From: an uncultured Hyphomicrobiales bacterium | Lineage (GTDB): Bacteria > Pseudomonadota > Alphaproteobacteria > Rhizobiales > Beijerinckiaceae | Direction: 5' to 3' | NCBI GenBank assembly: GCA_903851305.1 | Contig: CAINNX010000079.1 | Span: forward strand, 1 to 64,000 | Length of the DNA: 64,000 bases | Shown here: positions 21,159-30,279 of the stretch, piece by piece | How positions within the stretch are numbered: position 1 is the stretch's first letter | How the letters are laid out: every line of letters starts with the position of its first letter | Position numbers and translations under genes: made by a program | Notes under the pieces: model-generated | Databases searched by the model: none | What the model was told of the DNA's origin: nothing | Seen by the model: only the letters and a program-made list of their open reading frames with translations

Positions 21159-22931
21159 ATGACCTTTTCACCTCAAACTCAACCCGAAAGCCTGCACCCT
21201 GCGCCGCAACGGCGCGATGCACGCGCCGCCAGTCTCGTGCGCCGCCTCAAAGGGCGCTCTATCGTTCTCGTCGGCATTATGGGCTCAGGCAAAACGTCCG
21301 TTGGTCGACGCCTTGCGGCGCGGCTTGGCCTGGACTTTGTCGATGCGGATGCGGCGATTGAAACCGCAGCCCGCATGACCATTGCCGAAATCTTCAAACG
21401 CCATGGCGAAACTTTTTTCCGGGATCGCGAACATCATGTGATTGCCCGCCTCATCTCCGAGGGTCAAAAAGTTTTAGCCACAGGTGGCGGCGCCTTCATG
21501 CGCGAAGATACACGCAAGAAGATCGGCGAATGTGGCTTGTCGATCTGGCTCAAGGCCGATCACGATGTGCTGATGCGCCGCGTGCGCAAACGCTCCAATC
21601 GTCCGCTGCTGCATACGGAAGATCCGGAAGCTACAATGCAGAAACTGATCGATGAGCGCTATCCGATTTATGCGCTGGCCGATTACACGATCCATTCTGG
21701 CGATGGCCCACATGATATCGTGGTCGAACATATTCTGTTGGAGCTGGAACGCTCGCTCCCGCCAGGCACAGGTGAGGCACACATGCATGCACTCGCGCCT
21801 TCCACCATGGCAGCGCCTGCTGCCGTGACCAAAGTGCCAGTTGAATTGGGCGCGCGACGCTATGACATTCTGATCGGCCCGCATCTGGTAGAAGAAGCTG
21901 GCCAATATATTGCCAAACTTTTTCCAGGATCCGCTTGCACCGTGGTGACCGACCGCAATGTAGCCGAGCGGCATTTGCCGTCTTTGGAAGCGGGACTTGA
22001 TGGCGCTGGCATTCGCCACACGCGCTGCATTGTCGAGCCGGGCGAAGCCTCGAAATCTTACGAGGTCTTTGCGCAAGTCTGCGATTCGATCATCGAAGCG
22101 CGCATGGAGCGGCGAGATCTGGTGGTTGCGCTGGGCGGTGGTGTGATTGGTGATCTGGCAGGATTTGCAGCAGCAAGCGTGCGCCGTGGCATGCGCTTTG
22201 TGCAAATTCCCACCACACTTCTCAGTCAGGTTGATTCATCGGTTGGCGGCAAGACCGGCATTAATTCACCACATGGCAAAAATCTGATCGGCGCCTTCCA
22301 CCAGCCCTCGCTGGTGTTAGCCGACACGGGCGCGCTCGCCACATTGCCAACGCGTGAATTCCGCGCGGGCTATGCTGAAGTGGCAAAATATGGATTGATC
22401 GACAATCCTCATTTCTTCTCTTGGCTTGAGCAAAACTGGCGTGGCGTCTTTGGTGCGGGGCCTGAACTCATTCATGCCATTGCCACCAGTTGCGCCTCGA
22501 AAGCTGCGGTGGTGATTCGTGATGAGACCGAACAAGGCGTCCGCGCTTTGCTCAATCTCGGCCATACATTCGGTCACGCGCTCGAAGCGCTCAACCATTT
22601 TGATGGGACACGGCTTGTCCATGGCGAAGCTGTCGCGATCGGCATGGCTTGCGCCTTCCGCTTCTCGCACAAGCTTGGCATTTGCCCGCGTGACGAAATG
22701 GATCGCGCGATTGGTCATCTGGCAGCGGTCGGCCTGCCAACCAGAATCAAAGCCATTCAAGGCTGGAGCCATGGTGCGAAAGCCATTCTTGATTCCATGT
22801 ATCAGGACAAGAAGGTCGAACGCGGCGCGCTCACCTTCATTCTGGTCAAGGGCATTGGCAAAAGCTTTGTTGCCAAGAATATTCGCGGCGAAGATGTGCT
22901 GGCATTTCTGGAAGAAGATCTCGCGCTTTAA
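21159..22931 (+). CDS. aroKB: Bifunctional shikimate kinase / 3-dehydroquinate synthase fusion
   Basis: One 590-residue frame contains two shikimate-pathway enzymes. Residues about 30-200 are shikimate kinase: P-loop GIMGSGKT at 39-46, VDADAAIE, the GGGA shikimate loop near 110, and KRSNRPLL lid. After a linker of roughly 25 residues rich in Ala/Pro, residues 225-590 are 3-dehydroquinate synthase: [39 protein letters not shown], and [12 protein letters not shown] with zinc ligands. No stop or frameshift separates them. Start 21159 follows AGGAGAGG. An internal ATG at 21783 with GGTGAGG five bases upstream could also give AroB alone (382 residues). The stop shares TTAA with that of the convergent exporter gene. 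Confidence 0.96.
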   Translation: MTFSPQTQPESLHPAPQRRDARAASLVRRLKGRSIVLVGIMGSGKTSVGRRLAARLGLDFVDADAAIETAARMTIAEIFKRHGETFFRDREHHVIARLISEGQKVLATGGGAFMREDTRKKIGECGLSIWLKADHDVLMRRVRKRSNRPLLHTEDPEATMQKLIDERYPIYALADYTIHSGDGPHDIVVEHILLELERSLPPGTGEAHMHALAPSTMAAPAAVTKVPVELGARRYDILIGPHLVEEAGQYIAKLFPGSACTVVTDRNVAERHLPSLEAGLDGAGIRHTRCIVEPGEASKSYEVFAQVCDSIIEARMERRDLVVALGGGVIGDLAGFAAASVRRGMRFVQIPTTLLSQVDSSVGGKTGINSPHGKNLIGAFHQPSLVLADTGALATLPTREFRAGYAEVAKYGLIDNPHFFSWLEQNWRGVFGAGPELIHAIATSCASKAAVVIRDETEQGVRALLNLGHTFGHALEALNHFDGTRLVHGEAVAIGMACAFRFSHKLGICPRDEMDRAIGHLAAVGLPTRIKAIQGWSHGAKAILDSMYQDKKVERGALTFILVKGIGKSFVAKNIRGEDVLAFLEEDLAL

Positions 22932-24697
22932 GAAGACTGCGACGCACTATCGGCCATAAATTGCGCGCGGGCGAGCTCTGCAAAGCGCCCGCCTTGCGCG
23001 ACCAGCTCTTCGAATGTGCCGCTTTCAACAATACGGCCAGCGTCAAAAACCAGAATCCGCGTGGCATTGCGCACTGTGGCGAGCCGATGCGCAATCACAA
23101 AAGTGGTGCGCCCTTTGGTGGCGGCCTCCAAGGCTTGCTGCAATTGACGCTCGGTGGTTGCATCCAATGCGCTGGTGGCTTCATCAAAAATCATGATCGG
23201 TGGATCTTTGAGCAATGCGCGTGCAATAGACAGGCGCTGGCGCTCACCACCCGAGAGTGAACGGCCACGCTCGCCCACCAGGGTGTCAATTCCATCGCTT
23301 TGTCGGGTGACAAATTCAGTTGCTTGCGCGCGCTCGAGTGCAATGGCCACTTCATGTGCATTAGCATCAGGCTTGCCGACCCGCAGGTTTTCTTCAATCG
23401 AGCGGGCAAAGAGCATGGGCTCCTGAAACACCACGCCAATGTTTCGGCGCAATGAGACCAGCGTCATATCACGAATGTCGATGCCATCAATTTTCACCGC
23501 GCCATGCTGGGGATCAAACACGCGATGTAACAAGCTGAGCGTTGTGGATTTGCCCGATCCGGTGGAGCCCACCAGCGCAATGGTTTCCCCTGGCTCGACG
23601 CCGAAAGACACATCCGACACAGCCGTGCGCCGACCATCATAGCTAAACCTCACATTTTCAAACGTGACGCGACCACGCAATTTGCTGACATCTTGCGCGC
23701 CGGGGCGATCCTGCACGCCGGGCGTTGTATCTAGCACATCGAAAAATTCATTGAGTTTTGGAATGAGCAGAAATGTCCAATTGGCAAAGCCGACAATCTG
23801 TTCAAGTCGGCCAATCAGCATGGTGGCAAAACTCATGAACATGACGATCTCGCCAATCGTCGCAAGCCCATGCAAATGCAGCCATGTGCCGAGCAGAAAA
23901 ATGCCGACCAATGTCAAAGTGGCCGATGCACGGGTGGCAACTGCGGCCAAGGCCCACCAAGACAGCACGGGCATTTGCGCATTCAAGACATCAGAAATGA
24001 TCTGGCGCATAGCGCGCGTTTCAGATTCGACGCGCGTGAAGGATTGGATGACCGGCACATTGCCCAGCGCGTCTGATGCACGCTCCGCGAGATTCGAATT
24101 GTACCGCTCAACGCGGCTTTGTAAGCCTTCCGTGCGGCGCAATACCATTGTTGTCAGAATGCCAAAAAAGAAGACCAGCAGAATCAGCAGGCTTGCCAAG
24201 CGCCAGTTCAAAAACAGGGACAGCGGCAGCATGACAAACAGCGCCATAATGGATGCACAATTTTCACGAAAGAAAGACAACCAGATCGACGACATGCCTG
24301 CCGCCCCATCGAGCATGCCTTTCAACAAACGGCCCGAGTGGCTTGCCGTGTGAAAGCTCATGGGCAAGTGCAGCACATGTTCGAAATAGGTGGCCATGAC
24401 TGCAAGACGACGCCGATGCGACAAGCGATCAGCATGCAAGGCCACCAACACAGCTGCGGCAATGGTGAACAGGCCAAAGCCGACCCAGACCGCAATCAAA
24501 GACGCAAGCGCCTCCCATTGCAGGGGCACATCGGCCTTTTGTGCCTCGGCCAATTTGTCGATGATGCGACCAAATAAAATGGGCTCAGCAAATTGAGCTG
24601 CCGCCAGCGCCAGATTGGCCACAACCAGAACGACCGCCAGACGCGCTTCGTTACCCAGTTCTTTCAGCACACGCAGATAAGTTCGAAAGAAAGTCAT
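22928..24697 (-). CDS. ABC exporter, ATP-binding/permease (NdvA/ChvA-like)
   Basis: A half-transporter with six membrane helices fused to an ATPase domain. The pattern [44 protein letters not shown] and [24 protein letters not shown] closely fits the cyclic beta-1,2-glucan exporter family NdvA/ChvA of Hyphomicrobiales. Walker A is [10 protein letters not shown], signature LSGGERQRL, Walker [14 protein letters not shown]. No glucan synthase gene is adjacent, so the substrate is inferred from family only. Of the possible starts, [15 protein letters not shown] at 24697 fits best (589 residues); the track uses 24733. Confidence 0.9.
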   Translation of the reverse strand: MTFFRTYLRVLKELGNEARLAVVLVVANLALAAAQFAEPILFGRIIDKLAEAQKADVPLQWEALASLIAVWVGFGLFTIAAAVLVALHADRLSHRRRLAVMATYFEHVLHLPMSFHTASHSGRLLKGMLDGAAGMSSIWLSFFRENCASIMALFVMLPLSLFLNWRLASLLILLVFFFGILTTMVLRRTEGLQSRVERYNSNLAERASDALGNVPVIQSFTRVESETRAMRQIISDVLNAQMPVLSWWALAAVATRASATLTLVGIFLLGTWLHLHGLATIGEIVMFMSFATMLIGRLEQIVGFANWTFLLIPKLNEFFDVLDTTPGVQDRPGAQDVSKLRGRVTFENVRFSYDGRRTAVSDVSFGVEPGETIALVGSTGSGKSTTLSLLHRVFDPQHGAVKIDGIDIRDMTLVSLRRNIGVVFQEPMLFARSIEENLRVGKPDANAHEVAIALERAQATEFVTRQSDGIDTLVGERGRSLSGGERQRLSIARALLKDPPIMIFDEATSALDATTERQLQQALEAATKGRTTFVIAHRLATVRNATRILVFDAGRIVESGTFEELVAQGGRFAELARAQFMADSASQSS

Positions 24698-24904
24698 GCC
24701 TGTCTTTGCCTGCCTTGCCTGTTCGATACCCATGTCCGGGTGCCGATATAGGGGAGCAAACCACCCTTGGCCAATTCTTAGCTAATCGCAATCGTGAGAG
24801 GCCCCCTCCCAAGGTTCATCACGCATTTGCGAAAAAAGCTTGGTCCGGCGAAGCTCTCCCTTTAGTTTTGGCGAGAGTTCCCCAGCGGAGGCGCGTTCGC
24901 CACC

Positions 24905-25609
24905 ATGAGCAAAAAAGTTTATTCCAATGCGACCACAGCCCTCGCCGGGCTTTTGAAAGACGGCATGACGATCATGTCGGGGGGCTTTGGCCTCTGCGGT
25001 ATTCCAGAAAGCCTCATTTTGGCGATCCGTGAATCAGGGGTGAAGAACCTGACCGTGATCTCCAACAATGCCGGTGTCGATGGTATCAGCCTTGGCATCC
25101 TTCTGGAGACCAAGCAGATCAAGAAGATGATCTCGTCCTATGTGGGTGAGAACAAGCTTTTCGCGCAGCAGTTTCTGGGCGGCGAGCTGGAGCTTGAATT
25201 CAACCCTCAAGGAACGCTTGCTGAGCGCATTCGTGCTGGCGGAGCGGGTATTCCCGCCTTTTTCACCAAGACTGGTGTCGGCACAATCATCGCCGATGGC
25301 AAAGAACTGAAGGATTTTGACGGCGAGACCTATGTCATGGAGCGCGGTCTGCGGGCTGATCTGGCCATTGTCCACGCCTGGAAAGCCGATACCGAAGGCA
25401 ATCTCGTCTATCGGAAAACAGCTCGTAATTTCAATCCGATGATGGCAACCGCCGGCAAGGTGACGGTGGCGCAGGTCGAGCATCTCGTTCAGCCTGGCGA
25501 GATTGACCCTGACCACATCATCACCCCTGGTATTTTCGTCCAGCGCATCATTCATGTGCCGGGTGTCGAAAAGCGCATCGAACAGCGCACCACCCGCAAG
25601 CGCGCCTGA
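24905..25609 (+). CDS. scoA: 3-oxoacid CoA-transferase subunit A (SCOT-like)
   Basis: With ScoB transfers CoA from succinyl-CoA to acetoacetate, activating ketone bodies. Subunit A signatures include [56 protein letters not shown] and [20 protein letters not shown]. The 234-residue length is typical. A GGAGG lies about 13 bases before the ATG, a slightly long spacing. scoB follows after 13 bases. The upstream gap of about 200 bases, divergent from the exporter gene, should carry the promoter. Confidence 0.95.
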   Translation: MSKKVYSNATTALAGLLKDGMTIMSGGFGLCGIPESLILAIRESGVKNLTVISNNAGVDGISLGILLETKQIKKMISSYVGENKLFAQQFLGGELELEFNPQGTLAERIRAGGAGIPAFFTKTGVGTIIADGKELKDFDGETYVMERGLRADLAIVHAWKADTEGNLVYRKTARNFNPMMATAGKVTVAQVEHLVQPGEIDPDHIITPGIFVQRIIHVPGVEKRIEQRTTRKRA

Positions 25610-25622
25610 GAGGAGACCTTTT

Positions 25623-26273
25623 ATGGCTTGGACCCGCGATGAAATGGCTGCGCGCGCCGCAAAGGAATTGCGTGACGGCTTTTATGTGAATCTGGGAATC
25701 GGTATTCCGACCCTTGTGTCCAACTACATACCCAATGGCATGACCGTGCAGCTGCAAAGCGAGAACGGCATGTTGGGCATGGGCCCCTTCCCTTATGAAG
25801 GTGAGGAAGACGCTGACCTGATCAATGCCGGTAAGCAGACGATCACCGAATTGCCGACCACCAGCTATTTCTCCTCGGCTGATTCCTTTGCGATGATTCG
25901 CGGCGGGCATATCGACCTGTCGATTCTGGGTGCGATGGAAGTGGCCGAAAACGGCGATCTGGCCAATTGGATGATCCCCGGCAAGATGGTCAAAGGCATG
26001 GGTGGCGCCATGGATCTGGTAGCGGGCGTCAAGAAAGTTGTCGTCGTCATGGAGCATGTCGCCAAGGACAGCCCGAAGCTGCTGAAACAATGCAGCCTGC
26101 CTCTGACGGGCTCGGCCGTGGTTGATATGGTCATCACTGATCTGGCAGTCTTCACCATCGACAAGGTGGGCAAATCCGGCATGAAGCTCATTGAGCTGGC
26201 GCCTGGCGTATCGCTAGCTGAAGTCAAAGCCAAGACACAAGCCGGCTTCACGGTCGCTGCTGGGCTAAACTAG
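25623..26273 (+). CDS. scoB: 3-oxoacid CoA-transferase subunit B
   Basis: The catalytic half of the SCOT-type enzyme. [20 protein letters not shown] opens the protein; the nucleophilic glutamate is in [10 protein letters not shown] at about residue 47, and the [18 protein letters not shown] segment is typical of subunit B. The track ORF begins at 25503 inside scoA; ATG 25623 preceded by GAGAGGAGA gives 216 residues, the usual size. A rho-independent terminator follows 30 bases after the stop, so scoAB is a two-gene operon. Confidence 0.96.
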   Translation: MAWTRDEMAARAAKELRDGFYVNLGIGIPTLVSNYIPNGMTVQLQSENGMLGMGPFPYEGEEDADLINAGKQTITELPTTSYFSSADSFAMIRGGHIDLSILGAMEVAENGDLANWMIPGKMVKGMGGAMDLVAGVKKVVVVMEHVAKDSPKLLKQCSLPLTGSAVVDMVITDLAVFTIDKVGKSGMKLIELAPGVSLAEVKAKTQAGFTVAAGLN

Positions 26274-26302
26274 CACTTAGTATTTTTTCACATGTTGGTG
26301 AG

Positions 26303-26329
26303 CGGCTCAGGTCTACCTGAGCCGTTTTT
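26303..26329 (+). terminator. Rho-independent terminator of scoAB
   Basis: CGGCTCAGG pairs with CCTGAGCCG around a TCTA loop and is followed by TTTTTC. The stem is nine or ten base pairs without mismatch. Confidence 0.9.
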
Positions 26330-26785
26330 CTTTGTGCGCTGCAATAAATCAAGTCCATGCTGCGCTCATTTTCTGCAGCAATATTTTTGTGCGGCGCAAC
26401 ATTCTGAAGCATGAAAATCTAATATATAACTGATTTTACTGTATTTTAAATTAGCCCTCCGAAAAGTGCTGCACTTTATGCTGCGCCGATGCTGCATCGC
26501 AACATTATCTCATTTCATGCGGTTCCTGCTGGTTCTACGCTGATGAAAATGAGGCGAAGCTTTGGCATTCTACGACTTTCGTTGAAAAAAACCTTGTGAT
26601 TATATCCCATCCAAAGAAGGGGGAGGCATGCGCGCTATCCCTCCAATGAGGGACCGCAAGGCACTCGGTCACGACCCGCGATCCGAGCTTTTCTGGCCCT
26701 CAATTCATGACTTCCGGCACGATCTGCCAGCCCCCCACAAGGACACGAAGTCCAAAAAGCTATGTGAATTCGAGAGGTTACCAAT
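26330..26785 (+). other. AT-rich leader region upstream of the TctA-TctB gene
   Basis: About 450 bases without a confident gene. The part 26400-26460 is clearly richer in A and T than the surroundings. It holds two spaced palindromes (listed separately), a possible small ORF from 26628 (66 codons, ATG directly behind GGGGGAGG, overlapping the permease start in another frame), and a TCCCTC-CAAT-GAGGGA hairpin at 26638-26653 just inside that ORF. No good -35/-10 pair could be assigned by eye. The region probably contains the promoter and control sites of the transporter gene. Confidence 0.5.
26463..26499. promoter_or_regulatory. Pair of palindromes, possible operator
   Basis: AAAGTGC-T-GCACTTT (26463-26477) and CGATGC-T-GCATCG (26487-26499) are perfect palindromes with the same GC-T-GC centre, 23 bases centre to centre, or about two helical turns. 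GCTGC also recurs between them at 26480. Spaced palindromes in front of a transporter gene are typical of dimeric repressor or activator sites, but no regulator gene adjoins. Confidence 0.4.
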
Positions 26786-28864
26786 ATGGACGTCTCTATG
26801 CTCGACAGCGCCGCCAAGGCGTTTGTGATGCTCATGGACCCGTTCCGGATGTCGCTACTCTTCCTCGGCGTCATCATGGGTCTCGTGCTTGGCATTTTGC
26901 CTGGCATTGGTGGTCTGGCGGGCACAGCCCTGCTGCTGCCCTTTACCTTCAACATGGACCCCTATGCGGCCATGGCCCTCCTGCTGGGGCTTGGTGCCAC
27001 GACGGCCACGGGTGACCCCATTCCGGCGATTCTCTTCGGTGTGCCCGGAGGAGCTGGCTCTGCCGCGACCGTCTTGGACGGCCTCCCCATGGCCAAGCGC
27101 GGCGAAGCCTCTCGCGCCCTGTCGGCGGCCTATATGTCCTCGATGATGGGCGGTATTTTCGGTGCCGCGCTGATGGCCGTGCTGCTGCCCGTGCTGCGAC
27201 CCGCCATGCTCTACATAGGATCACCAGAGCTACTGGCCTTTGCCGTTCTAGGTATTTCTATGGTGGCCGTGCTCTCCGGCAGCGCTCCGCTGCGTGGAGT
27301 GGCGGCCGGTTGTATTGGTCTCATGATTTCCATGGTCGGTTCTGATCCGCAAACCGGCACACTGCGCTGGACATTGGACAGTCTCTATCTTTGGGAAGGC
27401 GCGCCGCTTGTGCCGATCGTGCTGGGGCTCTTCGCTCTGCCGGAACTGGCTGACCTTGCGATTTCGCGCCAGTCGATTGCGCCGGGCTCCAAACAGCTGG
27501 CGACATCGACAGCGGGCATGGTCCAGGGAGCACGTGACTGCTTCAAACATTGGTGGCTGGTTCTGCGCTGCTCGTGGTTGGGTGCAACACTTGGCGCGAT
27601 CCCGGGTCTCTCGGGTGCGATCGTCGACTGGCTGGCCTACGGCCACGCGCTCAAGACCGAGAAGGGCGCAGGCCTGACCTTCGGTAAGGGCGACGTGCGC
27701 GGCGTGATTGCCTCGGAAAGTGCCAATAATGCAAAGGAAGGTGGTGCACTCATCCCCACCATCGCCTTCGGCGTTCCCGGTTCTGCCGGCATGGCGATCT
27801 TGCTCGGGGCCTTCCTCATCCATGGCCTGGTCCCCGGACCCGACATGCTGACGAAGAATCTCGACGTCACCTACGCGATGGTCTGGTCAGTGGCGCTCGC
27901 CAACGTGCTTGGCGCGGGTCTCTGCTACTTGTTCAGTGCGCAGTTCGCGCGTCTGGCAACCCTTCGCTACACGCTCATCCTGCCAGCAACGCTGTCGATC
28001 ATCTACATCGGCGCATTCCAGGGTTCGCGCAACTGGGGTGACCTCTACACGCTTCTCGCCTTCGGTCTCCTGGGCTGGGCGATGAAGATGCTGAAGTGGC
28101 CGCGCCCGCCGCTGCTCTTGGGCTGCGTGCTCGGTGAAGTGGTGGAACGCTATCTGTTCATCTCGATCCAGCGCTATGGCATTGAATGGTTCTCGCGTCC
28201 TCTCGTGATGATCATCTTTGCTTTCGCCTTCTTTGGTCTGTTGCGCCCGCTTCTGCAGGACATCAAGATCCATGGTGGCTTGCGCAACATGCTGACGGGC
28301 TTCCATCTGAAGCCCAACTGGAAGGCTGACCAGCTCTTCTATGTCTTCCTGTTTGCGGTTCTCGGTTACATGCTGACCGAAGCTTCGACCTGGAACATGC
28401 ATGCCAAGATCGTCCCGATGATCGTTGGTTCGGTGGCTGGTGTTGTTCTGGCGATCTCGCTGTTCAACTATCTCTTCCGCAAGCCGGAAGCGGCAGGTGA
28501 CGTCGGGATGGCTGGCAAGGTGACAGGAGAAATCGAGCAGAAGATCCACATGGATCTCGAAGCCACAACGGACCACCTCGACACGTGGACCATCATGCGG
28601 CGCGCGGCCATGTTCTTTGGCTGGCTCGTGGCCTTCATGGGCTCGATGGCAACCATTGGTCTGATCCCGACGGTGCCGATCTTCGTGGTGGCCTTCATGC
28701 GCCTCGAAGAAACCAAGGAACGCTGGTCTTTGGTTATCCCGCAGGCAGTGCTGCTGACGATCTTCGTCTATGTGCTGTTCGATCAGCTGCTGACCATTCC
28801 GTGGCCGCAGACCTTGATCGGCGGATGGTTCCCGGCGCTGAAGGGTGTCATCCCCTCGGTCTAA
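26786..28864 (+). CDS. Tripartite tricarboxylate transporter permease, TctA-TctB fusion
   Basis: A 692-residue inner-membrane protein. Residues about 15-500 are TctA (DUF112): GLVLGILPGIGGLAGTALLL, LGLGATTATGDPIPAILFGVPGG, and a second repeat with GAIPGLSGAIVDWLAYGHAL and FGVPGSAGMAILLGA. The remaining part from about 515 has four hydrophobic segments (YVFLFAVLGYMLTE, IVPMIVGSVAGVVLAISLF, FGWLVAFMGSMATIGLIPTV, VLLTIFVYVLFDQLL) resembling the small TctB subunit, so both permease subunits seem joined. ATG 26786 has GAGAGG eight bases upstream. No tctC flanks it directly; three tctC genes lie elsewhere in the window. A strong terminator follows. Confidence 0.9.
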   Translation: MDVSMLDSAAKAFVMLMDPFRMSLLFLGVIMGLVLGILPGIGGLAGTALLLPFTFNMDPYAAMALLLGLGATTATGDPIPAILFGVPGGAGSAATVLDGLPMAKRGEASRALSAAYMSSMMGGIFGAALMAVLLPVLRPAMLYIGSPELLAFAVLGISMVAVLSGSAPLRGVAAGCIGLMISMVGSDPQTGTLRWTLDSLYLWEGAPLVPIVLGLFALPELADLAISRQSIAPGSKQLATSTAGMVQGARDCFKHWWLVLRCSWLGATLGAIPGLSGAIVDWLAYGHALKTEKGAGLTFGKGDVRGVIASESANNAKEGGALIPTIAFGVPGSAGMAILLGAFLIHGLVPGPDMLTKNLDVTYAMVWSVALANVLGAGLCYLFSAQFARLATLRYTLILPATLSIIYIGAFQGSRNWGDLYTLLAFGLLGWAMKMLKWPRPPLLLGCVLGEVVERYLFISIQRYGIEWFSRPLVMIIFAFAFFGLLRPLLQDIKIHGGLRNMLTGFHLKPNWKADQLFYVFLFAVLGYMLTEASTWNMHAKIVPMIVGSVAGVVLAISLFNYLFRKPEAAGDVGMAGKVTGEIEQKIHMDLEATTDHLDTWTIMRRAAMFFGWLVAFMGSMATIGLIPTVPIFVVAFMRLEETKERWSLVIPQAVLLTIFVYVLFDQLLTIPWPQTLIGGWFPALKGVIPSV

Positions 28865-28885
28865 GATCCACGACAAAGAAAACAG

Positions 28886-28916
28886 AATGGCCGGGCTTTT
28901 TGCCCGGCCATTTTTT
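28886..28916 (+). terminator. Rho-independent terminator of the TctA-TctB gene
   Basis: AATGGCCGGGC pairs with GCCCGGCCATT around TTTTT (11-bp perfect stem) and continues into TTTT. It lies between the permease stop and the convergent endonuclease/phosphatase-family gene. Confidence 0.92.
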
Positions 28917-28921
28917 ATGTC

Positions 28922-29692
28922 TCAGCCAATCTCAAGATCAACGACCAGCGGTAGATGATCCGACGCCACGCGTGTGGTCGTGTCGCGGATCACCTCGACA
29001 CGTTTCACCGTGATGGGTCCGCGCGTAAACATATGATCGATGCGAAAAACCGGAAATCCTGAGGGAAAGGTTGGCTGGGTGCGCCCCATGCCCGGTGCGC
29101 GCTGGGCATCTTGCAAATGTTTGATCAGACTTTGATAAACACGCGAACGCGGCACCAGATTGAAATCACCCAACAGCACTGTTGGTCCAGCGCATGCCTC
29201 CGACCCGAGCCAGTCTGGTCCCATCAAACACTCGGTTTGAAAGCGGCGCTCGCGCGCAATGAGTGACAAATGCGTGTTGATGATATTCAGCGACACGCCA
29301 TCAAGATCAATCTGTGCCCAGAGCGCGCCACGCGGTTCAATGTTGCGCAAGCCAGGACTGCCTGGCAAACGCCCTGCATGGATCAAACACGATGGCAATT
29401 CGGTGAGAATGGCATCGCCATATTGTTCTTCGAGCACGCGCAGATTGTTGTGAAAATGCGCCGTCATCCCGAGAGAGCGCGCAATCTCTTCCGCCTGATC
29501 AACATGTCCTGTGCGCTTGCGCAGCACATCGACTTCTTGCAAAGCGACAATATCGGGCTTGGCTGCGGCAATCACATCCGCAATCCGGCGCGTCGAAATG
29601 CGCCCATCCGTGCCAAGGCAGCGATGCACATTCCATGTGAGCAAGCGAAGGGTGCGCACAGCGTTTCGTTCCAACCGCGACGTGAGCAGCAT
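28922..29692 (-). CDS. Endonuclease/exonuclease/phosphatase (EEP) family hydrolase
   Basis: The 256-residue protein carries the EEP metal-hydrolase motifs: LLTWNVHRC at about 17-25, ALQEVD, the central NTHLSL, LLGDFNLVP and ASDHLPLVVDLEI at the C-terminus. Members cleave DNA, RNA or phosphoesters of lipids and nucleotides; the arrangement TWNVH...IDHMF...SDHLP is close to bacterial proteins next to phospholipase D or cardiolipin synthase genes, but no such neighbour is present. No signal peptide is obvious. A later start at Val-12 is possible. Confidence 0.85.
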   Translation of the reverse strand: MLLTSRLERNAVRTLRLLTWNVHRCLGTDGRISTRRIADVIAAAKPDIVALQEVDVLRKRTGHVDQAEEIARSLGMTAHFHNNLRVLEEQYGDAILTELPSCLIHAGRLPGSPGLRNIEPRGALWAQIDLDGVSLNIINTHLSLIARERRFQTECLMGPDWLGSEACAGPTVLLGDFNLVPRSRVYQSLIKHLQDAQRAPGMGRTQPTFPSGFPVFRIDHMFTRGPITVKRVEVIRDTTTRVASDHLPLVVDLEIG

Positions 29693-29762
29693 TCCGCTCT
29701 TGTGTGACCGCCCGCAAGGCCAAAGGCCTCAATTCACAAAAAACCCTGCACGGGGGCGCAAA

Positions 29763-29795
29763 GAAAAAGGGCGCCGCCCGTAAAGGCAGCGCCCT
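29763..29795 (-). terminator. Rho-independent terminator of the SWIB gene
   Basis: Read leftward, AGGGCGCTGCC pairs with GGCGGCGCCCT (one G-T wobble) around TTTACG and ends in TTTTTCTTT. It stands about 24 bases after the SWIB gene stop. Confidence 0.88.
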
Positions 29796-29818
29796 TCAAA
29801 ACTTGAAAAGCCGGAGGC

Positions 29819-30094
29819 TTAGATGTTCTTCAGGTGCTGAGCGAGATACTTGTTCATTTCGAACATGGTGACCTGCTTGCGGCCGAACACGGCTTCGAGC
29901 TTGGCATCAGCCAGGATCTCGCGCTTGTTGGCGGGGTTCTGGAGCGAATTGCCCTTGATGTATTCCCATACCTTGCTGACGACTTCTGAGCGCGGCAACG
30001 GATCGTTGCCAACAATGGCCGCGAGTTCCTTCGAGGGCTGCAGGGGCTTCATGAAGGCGCCGCCGGCTTTGCCTTCGCTGGGGGTCTTGGCCAT
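29819..30094 (-). CDS. SWIB/MDM2 domain protein
   Basis: A 91-residue protein that is almost only a SWIB domain: MKPLQPSKELAAIVGNDPLP, VVSKVWEYIKGNSLQNPANK, REILADAKLEAVFGRKQVTM and FEMNKYLAQHL. The domain is best known from eukaryotic chromatin remodelling factors and MDM2; stand-alone bacterial copies occur in Hyphomicrobiales and in chlamydiae (there also fused to topoisomerase I). Its role here is unknown; a DNA- or nucleoid-related function is a guess. The track ORF begins at 30262; ATG 30094 with GGAG eight bases upstream fits the family. It has its own terminator, so it seems monocistronic. Confidence 0.93.
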   Translation of the reverse strand: MAKTPSEGKAGGAFMKPLQPSKELAAIVGNDPLPRSEVVSKVWEYIKGNSLQNPANKREILADAKLEAVFGRKQVTMFEMNKYLAQHLKNI

Positions 30095-30279
30095 GAGGAG
30101 TTCTCCGTCAATCAAATGGGTTTGGCATGCCGCCGACCCGAGACACGGGGCGAGCGAAGCTTGATCCGCATCTGCACCTTTTCCGGAGCTGATGCAACGC
30201 ACAACCGCGGTAAGGGCCAATCGGCGGGGGAGAACTGGCCTTGCCGCTCCCGATCTGCCCAAAACCGGTCGATTTTGCC

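Noticed and set aside
26628-26828. 66-codon ORF as a confirmed gene upstream of the permease
   Set aside because: It has a purine-rich site but no protein family, and it overlaps the permease start; kept only as an observation in the findings.
27887-28876. 329-codon minus-strand ORF over the TctA-TctB gene
   Set aside because: A histidine/arginine-rich shadow of hydrophobic codons on the other strand, with no ribosome site or family.
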